Positions 44,874 to 52,639 of a DNA stretch of 64,000 nt are shown here, one piece after another. The stretch spans positions 34,359-98,358 of the forward strand of contig JAZUDI010000047.1 in the NCBI GenBank assembly GCA_045639525.1, written 5' to 3'. Source of the DNA: UBA1181 sp045639525. GTDB lineage: Bacteria > Bacteroidota > Bacteroidia > Bacteroidales > Paludibacteraceae. The position numbers and the translations under genes were made by a program. Each line of letters opens with the position of its first letter. The first letter of the stretch is position 1. The notes below the pieces were generated by a model. The model was not told the origin of the DNA. It made no database searches and saw nothing but the letters and a program-made list of their open reading frames with translations.

Positions 44874-44921
44874 AATCAACATTTACATCTGACTATAAAA
44901 TCATCAGTTTTCTTTTCGCAG

Positions 44922-45149
44922 TCACCAATTTATCAAGCAAAGTTCCTTAAGCAAAACATTGTAAACATATCTACTACTTTGCGAAAAGAGGTCTGTTTCT
45001 GGATTATTAAGCAAAGAGAACGTGTTAGAATCATACATACATGACATCGCCATGCCAAGAGAATACCCTTTTTCTTCCATCAGAAAGCGAATGACATCAG
45101 TCACAATCCCTTCCTTCATGTATTCAAATTCAGACAAAGAAACATTCAT
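44922..45149 (-). CDS. Small DUF3791-like protein (second copy)
   Basis: A 75-residue helical protein: FEYMKEGIVTDVIRFLMEEKGYSLGMAMSCMYDSNTFSLLNNPETDLFSQSSRYVYNVLLKE. It resembles the DUF3791 group through the pattern of a first helix, a Y-S-x-x-x-A turn and a tail rich in Tyr. It overlaps the DUF3990 gene by four bases (ATGA), so it is its translationally coupled partner. In such loci the small protein may neutralise the DUF3990 protein; that is inferred. Confidence 0.68.
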   Translation of the reverse strand: MNVSLSEFEYMKEGIVTDVIRFLMEEKGYSLGMAMSCMYDSNTFSLLNNPETDLFSQSSRYVYNVLLKELCLINW

Positions 45150-45625
45150 ATTTTTCGCAACAATGAAATAGCTAATTCGGTTCCAAAGAAATATTGATAA
45201 GTAATACCCTTTAAATATTTCAATCGTTCAAGAAAGGTCCTCACATCAATGTCACCATTTTGGAATTTACGAATTTGAAGCCCGACATTATCATTTGCTA
45301 TCGGTCCGTATACCACATCGAACTTGTGAACCTGTCTTTCTGGATTAGGGTTATCTCGGTTTTCGCATACAAACTCGGCCCATTCTTCGGAATACCCTAC
45401 AAATCTTTTGTAGTTTAAAACCTCCTGGGTCAATAGCGATTCATCAAATTCATACTTATTAATCACAACCTCTCCGCCAAAAGTCATTACCCTAATTTTC
45501 GCAATTCTTTCCGCCTGACAAATATCATCTGTCAAATAGAATCCTCTTCCAAAATCTTTATTAGGGTTTCCTTTGGTCAAGTCTATTTGCGAGATTTCAA
45601 GGTTGGAACCATGGTACAATATCAT
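45146..45625 (-). CDS. DUF3990 domain-containing protein, ADP-ribosyltransferase-like
   Basis: A 159-residue protein with the DUF3990 pattern: N-terminal LYHGSNLEISQIDLTKG, then NKDFGRGFYLTDDICQAERIAK, then a middle VINKYEFDES strand and a C-terminal helix region. YHGS and the following FG.GFYLT motif are reminiscent of ADP-ribosyltransferases that use NAD. It is flanked by two small DUF3791-like genes with four-base overlaps on both sides, a toxin-antitoxin-like arrangement. Enzyme activity is not proven for this family. Confidence 0.8.
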   Translation of the reverse strand: MILYHGSNLEISQIDLTKGNPNKDFGRGFYLTDDICQAERIAKIRVMTFGGEVVINKYEFDESLLTQEVLNYKRFVGYSEEWAEFVCENRDNPNPERQVHKFDVVYGPIANDNVGLQIRKFQNGDIDVRTFLERLKYLKGITYQYFFGTELAISLLRKI

Positions 45626-45834
45626 AGCGAGCCTCCTTGTTTCCTACAGAATGATGTTAGATAATGGACACTATCTTGGAAGGAGAAGGTGTGTAGGACA
45701 TCGTAAAATTCATCCATATAGACATCTCCACCATACCTTTTCAAATAGCGGAATGCCACCTGTTCCGTAATGCCATGAGACACTGCGAAATCTCTAATTA
45801 GAGCAACAATGTATGCTATTTTTGAAGTATCCAT
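45622..45834 (-). CDS. DUF3791-like small protein (first copy)
   Basis: A 70-residue protein: AYIVALIRDFAVSHGITEQVAFRYLKRYGGDVYMDEFYDVLHTFSFQDSVHYLTSFCRK. The helical pattern with Y-GG-x-x-x-x-D is typical of DUF3791. It overlaps the DUF3990 gene by four bases and is the first gene of the trio. A -7 element TAATTTTG lies at 45851-45858 on the minus strand. Confidence 0.78.
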   Translation of the reverse strand: MDTSKIAYIVALIRDFAVSHGITEQVAFRYLKRYGGDVYMDEFYDVLHTFSFQDSVHYLTSFCRKQGGSL

Positions 45835-45850
45835 ATTCTTAATGTTTATG

Positions 45851-45858
45851 CAAAATTA
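45851..45858 (-). promoter_or_regulatory. Promoter -7 element of the DUF3791/DUF3990 trio
   Basis: The minus strand reads TAATTTTG, a TAnnTTTG match, 17 bases before the first ATG. It overlaps the end of the BRO gene. Confidence 0.5.
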
Positions 45859-46365
45859 GTATTTAATCGTATTACGCACACCCTCAACAGGATATTTTCT
45901 TACGATTAATCTCCTTAGTTTGTACGCCATAGAGGGCGCATAGCCAAGACGTTTGTAGTCTGCAATAGCTTGGTCGATGCTCAATTCCGGATCTTGCATC
46001 TGGTCCAAACGCTGGGATGCCACTTGCGCCATCCATTGCTTGAATGGCTCGGCCTTAGGGGATGGGATGGATTGGATGATACGAAAGAGTTGCTCTGTGG
46101 TGGCAACATCAGTTTTGTAAGCCTTACCATCTTTCGGGGATACCAATTTCAGTTGGTTACAATTTGTAACCGACTCATTACCCTCCTTGGCCAATCTAAA
46201 TTTAAGTACTTTCCAATAGTTCTTTGCATGGTCATAATCTGATTGGTCAGTTAAGATATTACATACATCTACCACACTAAAGTACCACTGCTCCGTTTCA
46301 CTATCCCAAACTGAGCGAACTTTCTTGTCTTCAAAAAGCTGAATTTCTTGTTTTTTCCCTTCCAT
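45856..46365 (-). CDS. BRO N-terminal domain (phage antirepressor-like) protein, shortened
   Basis: A 169-residue protein beginning with the Bro-N DNA-binding domain: QEIQLFEDKKVRSVWDSETEQWYFSVVDVCNILT, then YWKVLKFRLAKEG. After QLKLVSPKDGKAYKTDVATTEQLFRIIQSIPSPKAEPFKQWMAQVASQRLDQMQDPELSIDQAIADYKRLGY it ends early at VRNTIKY; related chromosomal proteins run to about 260-290 residues. It may be a truncated regulator, or a shorter natural form. A TATATTTG -7 element lies upstream at 46400. Confidence 0.82.
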   Translation of the reverse strand: MEGKKQEIQLFEDKKVRSVWDSETEQWYFSVVDVCNILTDQSDYDHAKNYWKVLKFRLAKEGNESVTNCNQLKLVSPKDGKAYKTDVATTEQLFRIIQSIPSPKAEPFKQWMAQVASQRLDQMQDPELSIDQAIADYKRLGYAPSMAYKLRRLIVRKYPVEGVRNTIKY

Positions 46366-46399
46366 TTTACAGATATATTTTAATCATTGTTATTTTCAA

Positions 46400-46407
46400 C
46401 AAATATA
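46400..46407 (-). promoter_or_regulatory. Promoter -7 element of the BRO gene
   Basis: The minus strand reads TATATTTG, a perfect TAnnTTTG match, 35 bases before the ATG. Confidence 0.6.
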
Positions 46408-46535
46408 CAAAATAGTTGACGATACGCCAAATTTATCAAGGCGTAAAGCGGAGGGATGTTTTCAGCCTTTGTGCGGCTACCGTTTCGCCAGGAAGGGGCA
46501 AAAGCCACGATTCTTATCATTTCTAAAAAGTTGAC

Positions 46536-48755
46536 TCAAATCGATAATCGGAATTTCAAAAGTTCTTCTCCGCTTATAAATACAGGAGCACCATCTTCAG
46601 AGACGAGGGAAGTGATATTCAGTTGGCCTAATGACACCTCCTCATCAAATACATAACAGAAGTATTTCTCGGCATTAGGTTCACTTGGATATAGTGACTT
46701 TTTTAGTCGGTCTGCAGTCATCGTTGCATGATGGTGAACACGGAATACACGATAGTCATTCTTTGGCTCCTTCCCATATTCATAAAGCACGACAAAGCTG
46801 ACAATCGTCTTATCCAATTGCGTCTTCACCTGACCTCCTGGAACATCTTTGCCCAAACGGACATTGTAAATAAGCGAACCTCTGTCGTTATTTCCTAGAA
46901 TCCAATCCAGATGTTCTTGGCTCGTATAGCATCCTATCAGGATTTTCTTGTCAAGGTACTTTTCGAGATAGTGCATAGTCAGGAAGTTAGTAGGTGTAGC
47001 AAATTTTGAAACTACGTCAACAGGAACGGCCATTACATCTTTTAGTATCTTACTTGGGTTATCTCCTATATTGCAGGACTTTACATAAAAAGAATCCTCC
47101 AACTGAGCTATCAAAGCCTCGTTTTCATCCTTAAACTTCTCATCCTTGCTAAGTGCCAAGGAATAATAGCGAACCACCCCACTATTATCGTACGGAGTGA
47201 ACACTTTACCAAGCAATTGCTGGAAATGATCTTCAATATATGCGGAAGCGTTAACATCTGGATGTGGGGCCATCACATGGAAGGAAAAATTCTTTTCCAA
47301 CATATTCTGTATGTCCGTTCTAAACATCTCCCTAATTTTCTTACACCATGCCGTTTTCTCTCCACTATCGTTGCGACCGTACAAGGCAACAACAAAAAGG
47401 AAATTCACGTCATAATGGGCTATGAGGAATGTATCCCGATCAAAAAGGCGATTCTCGAACTGACGAGAAGAAAAAACATCTTTTACATTATCAGTCTTTT
47501 GGATACTATCGTTCTTGTCGAGCGTCTTTTGTTCGGCAGAGATGAAAAAGTTGGGAATGATGTTATAACCTTCCGTTTCATCATCACGTAGTTTTAGATG
47601 CCCTTTTTGATCTTCTTCTTTACCATCATTGAAGAGATCGAGATTCCATTGGATTACATTCCTTGCGTAGGTGAACTGCTTGTAGACAGATTCTTTTCCT
47701 ATCTCATGCCCTCGTTTATAGTATTTAGAATCACCGATATAATAGATTTTCTTCTCATCCTCATTATTCGTCAGATTCTTATGTTTATACATGTGGTCCA
47801 CCCGTTTGCCATCACCCTGATTGATCAATTCGTTTGGAATAGACTTTCGGTCTCCAATGAGTTCATCAATAATGGCTTCAAAGACAATATTGAAATTTTG
47901 GGCTAAGAGGTACTCCTTGTCATTGGTCTCCACATTTATCTTTTTGCTTTGGTCGAAGAACGCATAGCAGAGATCCCATAGATAAAGCGCCTTGTCGGAG
48001 AAATACTTGTACTTAATCTGCATCATGCGGATTTTACCCATACCTTCCATGTAGTTCTTGAACATCTCACCCGTGATGAGTTGGAAGTTCACATTTATCT
48101 GCACAGGGAATCCGTATGTCTCCCGCATATAGTTTAAGATGGAGAAAAAGATGATTAAAAGTTCTTCGTCAAAATTGATTTTACGCTTTTTATTTACAGG
48201 ATTGAGATAGATTGGCGTGTTCTGCTGAACCACCGCAGTTGAGTGCGAAATGGTGCGAGTCCAATTGATTTTATTGTAGCCTGAATGTATGTTTCTTAAA
48301 ACAAAGAAGAAGAAATCCTGATTCTCACGATTGAACTTTTGCAAAGCCAGCAAGATATCAAGGAAGGTGTTACACTGGTGCAAACGTCCCTTATTCATTT
48401 GAGGAACTATTTGCTGTCGGATGATAGTGTTATCAATAGCGCTATCCCTATAGACGCAGATGGCTCGATAAATCCACACAGAGAGTTCGTAGATGAACTT
48501 ATACTCTTCAGAAGAGAGCAACGTCTGATTTTCTATGTCGATGATATCCTCAGGAGCGCAATGTCCGAACACCAATTCGCCTTCCATCAGCACTTTGGGA
48601 AGAATAAAGACACAATCCTTCAACCTTGGGTTATAAAAATAACCCACATAGTTCACGCTCACTTTACCATCCACATCCCTAAGGTTTGATATTCCTTCAA
48701 GGACAGGATTTACAAGAGAAGCCGGATACTGATGTTCTTCTATGAGGATTCGCAT
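46536..48755 (-). CDS. LlaJI family restriction endonuclease (McrC-like)
   Basis: A 739-residue nuclease subunit of a LlaJI-type restriction system. The central PD-(D/E)XK core is visible: Glu293 in FEAIIDELIGD, Asp320 in KRVDHMY, and Asp342-Ser-Lys344 in IYYIGDSKYYK. The N-terminal 290 residues match the McrC-like assembly region and the last 200 form a further region (FATPTNFLTMHYLEKYLDKKILIGCYTSQEHLDWILGNN) of unknown fold. LlaJI enzymes need the McrB-like partner encoded upstream, probably to translocate DNA. It is the last gene of the operon. Confidence 0.85.
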   Translation of the reverse strand: MRILIEEHQYPASLVNPVLEGISNLRDVDGKVSVNYVGYFYNPRLKDCVFILPKVLMEGELVFGHCAPEDIIDIENQTLLSSEEYKFIYELSVWIYRAICVYRDSAIDNTIIRQQIVPQMNKGRLHQCNTFLDILLALQKFNRENQDFFFFVLRNIHSGYNKINWTRTISHSTAVVQQNTPIYLNPVNKKRKINFDEELLIIFFSILNYMRETYGFPVQINVNFQLITGEMFKNYMEGMGKIRMMQIKYKYFSDKALYLWDLCYAFFDQSKKINVETNDKEYLLAQNFNIVFEAIIDELIGDRKSIPNELINQGDGKRVDHMYKHKNLTNNEDEKKIYYIGDSKYYKRGHEIGKESVYKQFTYARNVIQWNLDLFNDGKEEDQKGHLKLRDDETEGYNIIPNFFISAEQKTLDKNDSIQKTDNVKDVFSSRQFENRLFDRDTFLIAHYDVNFLFVVALYGRNDSGEKTAWCKKIREMFRTDIQNMLEKNFSFHVMAPHPDVNASAYIEDHFQQLLGKVFTPYDNSGVVRYYSLALSKDEKFKDENEALIAQLEDSFYVKSCNIGDNPSKILKDVMAVPVDVVSKFATPTNFLTMHYLEKYLDKKILIGCYTSQEHLDWILGNNDRGSLIYNVRLGKDVPGGQVKTQLDKTIVSFVVLYEYGKEPKNDYRVFRVHHHATMTADRLKKSLYPSEPNAEKYFCYVFDEEVSLGQLNITSLVSEDGAPVFISGEELLKFRLSI

Positions 48756-48760
48756 GATTT

Positions 48761-48904
48761 TTATTCCTCGTTTTCTGAATTTATGAATTGTCCAGACACT
48801 GTCTGGATTTTTGGATTGGTGCGAGCAGATTCTATTAGTTCACGGATATTATCAAACAGAGCATTGTATCCTGTTCCTCCCACAACTATCTCATTATTAT
48901 CCAT
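48761..48904 (-). CDS. 47-residue protein between the McrB-like and McrC-like genes
   Basis: A short frame coding MDNNEIVVGGTGYNALFDNI...RTNPKIQTVSGQFINSENEE. Its ATG overlaps the McrB-like stop by one base (TAATG) and it ends five bases before the McrC-like start, so its spacing fills the gap exactly and it is probably translated. It is acidic at the end, with one predicted helix (ALFDNIRELIESA). I recognise no family. A small accessory or regulatory subunit of the restriction complex is the simplest guess. Confidence 0.6.
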   Translation of the reverse strand: MDNNEIVVGGTGYNALFDNIRELIESARTNPKIQTVSGQFINSENEE

Positions 48905-50247
48905 TATTCAGTCTTAATGTTTGGGGCGTTGTTTGCATAATCTTCGATAGTATTCTTTTCCACCTTCAGATTGTCCAAGAATTTTAAAACCATCCTCTCG
49001 TTGATTGTGCCATCTGTCTTATAATACGACTTGAAAGACATAACCTTTCCTTCCTCATCCTTAAACATCTCACGATCGAAACCGTAGTCTTTGAACACAT
49101 CATTGTAGATGTAGAACAGCACCTTGCTCACAAATTTATCTGCGTCTATGACACCATTATTGGCACGGCAGAAATAGAAACCAAGCATTTTATCCTCTGA
49201 ATGCGTAGTGTTATCAATCTCCTCATTGATCTTTTCAAGGAACGAAGACCATGAATATTCATTGCTGGCTGTCTTAATTGTCCAATTCTCTTTCTTCGTG
49301 TCAATAGGCATATACTTCCAGTCCCATCTTCTCTTGAAGGCAGAGTCAATGGGGAACAGACTTTGGTCGCTGGTGTTCATTGTTGCCCATATGTAGAGGT
49401 TTGGAGGAAGACAAAGTTTACCGTCCTTGATACCGTCCTTGTTTGTCAACCATTGGGTACCGTTTTTTTTTGCTCCAGTCTCCAAGAATGCCTTCAGGTC
49501 CTCGTCGGCATCAATTGGGTAGGTGGAGAATCCACATCTTACACCCTCCATTTCGCGATCTAAAAGTTGGAAAATATCTCCGAATATTTGGGCACAGTTA
49601 CCTCGATTGATTTCCTCGATAATGAGGAATACCGGTTCATTCGATTCCAAACGATTCCAAGCCTCGCAATAAGTTTTCGTAAAAGCCTGGGGAACGAAGC
49701 TGTAAGAGATACGATTCTTTTCTTCTGGTTTCGCATTCGCCACTTCATGACCGCTTCCATCACGAACAGGAGCCTCTACCATCGTTGGTTTGTAACATCC
49801 TACAAATGTACTGTAGTCGCTATCAGGATGGAAAGTGGTGCGGAAATGAACTCTTTCCTTATCCTCCACCTCACGTTTGATGGTGTTGCTTTTACCGGTA
49901 CCGGGGGCGCCGTAGAAGATGCGTTGGAGGGGAAGGTTGAGATTAAGCCTTCGGATTGGTTTATCTTCCTCAAGAGGTGGAAATTCATAAATACCATCAT
50001 TCAAATTTTTCCATGCATTAATTCCCGCCGAAAAATAAGCATTACTTCCTGAATTAAAACCCCCATCTAACAGAAGTTGTTCATAATCCCCCTTGTAAAA
50101 ATTCCGTATAGCCTCACCGTGCGTAAAGCCAAAATACATTAAAAAATCATTCTTAGTAATTCGTTTTGCACAATAATCATCATAGCCTTTTCTACAGGCA
50201 TCTATTAAATCTTGTTTAGTTTCTATTGTTTCTTTAAATGGTATCAT
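48904..50247 (-). CDS. McrB-like AAA+ GTPase of a LlaJI-type system
   Basis: A 447-residue AAA+ protein. The first 100 residues include a region with FGFTHGEAIRNFYKGDYEQLLLDGGF of unknown specificity, probably for DNA or DNA-partner binding. The motor core has Walker A GAPGTGKS (113-120), Walker B LIIEEINRGN (208-217), and the McrB signature MNTSDQSLFPID (290-301) with FKRRW following. It corresponds to LlaJI.R1, which powers the McrC-like nuclease. The start overlaps the methyltransferase stop by four bases. Confidence 0.92.
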   Translation of the reverse strand: MIPFKETIETKQDLIDACRKGYDDYCAKRITKNDFLMYFGFTHGEAIRNFYKGDYEQLLLDGGFNSGSNAYFSAGINAWKNLNDGIYEFPPLEEDKPIRRLNLNLPLQRIFYGAPGTGKSNTIKREVEDKERVHFRTTFHPDSDYSTFVGCYKPTMVEAPVRDGSGHEVANAKPEEKNRISYSFVPQAFTKTYCEAWNRLESNEPVFLIIEEINRGNCAQIFGDIFQLLDREMEGVRCGFSTYPIDADEDLKAFLETGAKKNGTQWLTNKDGIKDGKLCLPPNLYIWATMNTSDQSLFPIDSAFKRRWDWKYMPIDTKKENWTIKTASNEYSWSSFLEKINEEIDNTTHSEDKMLGFYFCRANNGVIDADKFVSKVLFYIYNDVFKDYGFDREMFKDEEGKVMSFKSYYKTDGTINERMVLKFLDNLKVEKNTIEDYANNAPNIKTE

Positions 50248-51428
50248 TTTAATTTGTTGTTAAACATGTGTTTTGCAAATAATTTCACGCACTCCACATT
50301 CACAGCATTTCCAAACTGCTTATAAGCTTGCTGTTGCTTAACATCAGGTTGGAAGTTTTCAGGGAAGTTCTGAAGACGTGCACATTCTCTTGGAGTTAAA
50401 AATCTTCTCCTTGAGCCAATGATTGAAGTCTGTACGATAGCAACGAGTGCAGGGAAATAGGTATTAACCTTAACTCGGATGCCAGAAGGACGCAACTGGA
50501 AGATTTGATTCCAAATGTTAGGATGTTTTGTTTGTCCAGCTTGCCACTCCAGTTTTGCCTTTGCACCAAAGAACAGAGGATTCTGATGTGCTCTTTCAAG
50601 CCACTCATCAATAAACTTTCGGTTATTTACATAGAGTTCATTGTTTTTTATGATGAAGTTTTGCTTCCATGCAGGGTATTGTGCTAAATCTTCATTAGGA
50701 TCAAGGTCGCACAATCTATCTGACCATACAGGGAATCCTGGCAGTCTCTTTACCTGTATGTTCTGGATAAACTCATTCCATAGGTCAATAAGATTCTCCA
50801 TATCTGGAGAGATACGATACTCTTCTATATTAGGAATCTCATTATCATCTTGAAGTATAGAGTCAATAGAGCAAGGTACCATCTGCTCCTTTGTAAATGT
50901 AAATGGAGGTACATCGCCAATATCCTTACGCACACACATAATATAAACACGCTCACGATGCTGAGGAATACCAACGTAGTGAGGACTGAATATTACAGGC
51001 TCTGGCAGAAGATTATAACCTAATTCATCCAACTTATCATGTATAACTCGCCAAGTATTACCATGATCATGACTCGCCAAATTACGTACATTCTCCAACA
51101 AAGCATACTTTGGTTGATGATGTTCAAGAATGCGACAAATATCGAAGAACAAAGTACCCTTTGTTGGATCATCGAAGCCTAAACGGTTACCTGCTTTAGA
51201 AAATGCCTGACAAGGGAAACCTCCACATAATACATCATGTGCAGGAATATCCTCTGCTGCAATCTTAGTAATATCACCAACTGGTCTAAAACCATAGTTT
51301 GCTTCATAAGTTTTACGACAATCTTCATCTATGTCGCTAGCAAAGACACACGTACCACCAAGAGATTCCATTGCTTGATGGAAGCCGCCTATGCCACAGA
51401 ATAAGTCAATAAATCTAAATGGTTTCAT
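50244..51428 (-). CDS. DNA (cytosine-5-)-methyltransferase A
   Basis: A 394-residue C5-cytosine methyltransferase. Motif I is DLFCGIGGF (8-16), motif IV GGFPCQAFS with catalytic Cys73, motif VI ENVRNL (112-117), motif VIII QHRERV (156-161) and motif X FGNAVNVECV at the end. The target-recognition domain lies between about residues 200 and 330; the target is not predictable by eye. It sits between a candidate restriction enzyme and the McrB-like gene, with overlaps of one and four bases. It probably protects against the LlaJI-type nuclease. Confidence 0.96.
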   Translation of the reverse strand: MKPFRFIDLFCGIGGFHQAMESLGGTCVFASDIDEDCRKTYEANYGFRPVGDITKIAAEDIPAHDVLCGGFPCQAFSKAGNRLGFDDPTKGTLFFDICRILEHHQPKYALLENVRNLASHDHGNTWRVIHDKLDELGYNLLPEPVIFSPHYVGIPQHRERVYIMCVRKDIGDVPPFTFTKEQMVPCSIDSILQDDNEIPNIEEYRISPDMENLIDLWNEFIQNIQVKRLPGFPVWSDRLCDLDPNEDLAQYPAWKQNFIIKNNELYVNNRKFIDEWLERAHQNPLFFGAKAKLEWQAGQTKHPNIWNQIFQLRPSGIRVKVNTYFPALVAIVQTSIIGSRRRFLTPRECARLQNFPENFQPDVKQQQAYKQFGNAVNVECVKLFAKHMFNNKLK

Positions 51429-52639
51429 TATTGATTATAGGTGTATCTAAATACAATAAAGTTTTCTATATTTCTTTTGTTAATCATAAATTTCTGTTTC
51501 CTAGGATTACCTCCAGGTTGGTGTCCTTGATTGAAATTAGAAAGTACTTCCCTGTAGTTAATTCTATTCAACTCGATGATGTACATCTTGATAAATTTTA
51601 CGCTATGTTTCATGCGATCTTTATATGATGTTTCAGGTTTGTTAAACGTGGGGTCAATGCTTTTTATATACCGTACACGCTCAGCTGCTGCTTCACCATT
51701 TCTATCAACATCCTTGATAGTATCATGCTCATAAATGACATACCAGAACTTATCGTGTTGACAAATACATTCTGTCAGGTTGGCCTTATCGTTACCAGGG
51801 GCCTCTTTCTTTGAAATGTCACTTGCTTTTAGATCACCATAAAAATCATCATCATCAAAACGAATGTCAAAATCCCATTCTCCTGATCGTTTTTGAGAGA
51901 TATAGCGCATCTTCTGAGTTACGTGATTGTCAATAGTAAATTTATTAAACTTATACTCTAAGAACCATCCAGCCCATTCTGTTTCCTGCCATTTCGACCA
52001 TGTTCCATGGTGCATCTCACGGATGATATCCAAGGCATATAACCATTCCCCAAAGGTGAAGCCATTATTAAATCGCCTAAACAGATCAAATAAATTAATG
52101 TCATTTTGTTCGTTTCCGATAATGTAATCACGAATCTTGTTGCATCTTATTGTTGCAACTTTATTATTAGAAGCATCTGTCTTCCTAAATACTCCATATT
52201 TCATCGCTTGATACAAATCATTGACGTATACATGAGCCGAAGAATTATGCATTTTTTTATGAAGATAAGTTGACTCATCCAAATGCACAAAAACAATGTT
52301 ACCTTGATAGTGATATACTCCGAGTAAACAAATTTCATAATCCAGACGTTGCGTATCAACAGTAATAGCAAACTCTTTGAACCAGTTGGACAACTGAATA
52401 CGCTTTTTAAATACAGGATGAGGATTTCCCAAATACGTAACAGCTTTGGCAAGAATAATGACATTCCTTCCACTATTTCTTACTACCAGCACCTTTTTAT
52501 TCAGTACGGTTTCGATTTGACAGATATCGCTTCCAACTGCATTTATAATAGAATTGAATAATCGATTCCCTCGAAGAGGCTCGTCCTTTGCTAAGTGCAA
52601 ACTCAAATCAGCACTTAATTGCTCATTATTTTTGTTCAT
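51428..52639 (-). CDS. Candidate PD-(D/E)XK restriction endonuclease
   Basis: A 403-residue protein that I cannot assign to a named family. Near residues 250-275 is SGEWDFDIRFDDDDFYGDLKAS, which fits the D...DxK pattern (Asp256, Asp269-Leu-Lys271) of PD-(D/E)XK nucleases; a Glu-rich helix precedes it (QETEWAGWFLEYKF, 218-231). It is sandwiched between two C5 methyltransferase genes and overlaps both (14 bases with the upstream one, one base with the downstream one), which is how type II R-M nucleases are placed. The fold and the target are inferred. Confidence 0.55.
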   Translation of the reverse strand: MNKNNEQLSADLSLHLAKDEPLRGNRLFNSIINAVGSDICQIETVLNKKVLVVRNSGRNVIILAKAVTYLGNPHPVFKKRIQLSNWFKEFAITVDTQRLDYEICLLGVYHYQGNIVFVHLDESTYLHKKMHNSSAHVYVNDLYQAMKYGVFRKTDASNNKVATIRCNKIRDYIIGNEQNDINLFDLFRRFNNGFTFGEWLYALDIIREMHHGTWSKWQETEWAGWFLEYKFNKFTIDNHVTQKMRYISQKRSGEWDFDIRFDDDDFYGDLKASDISKKEAPGNDKANLTECICQHDKFWYVIYEHDTIKDVDRNGEAAAERVRYIKSIDPTFNKPETSYKDRMKHSVKFIKMYIIELNRINYREVLSNFNQGHQPGGNPRKQKFMINKRNIENFIVFRYTYNQ

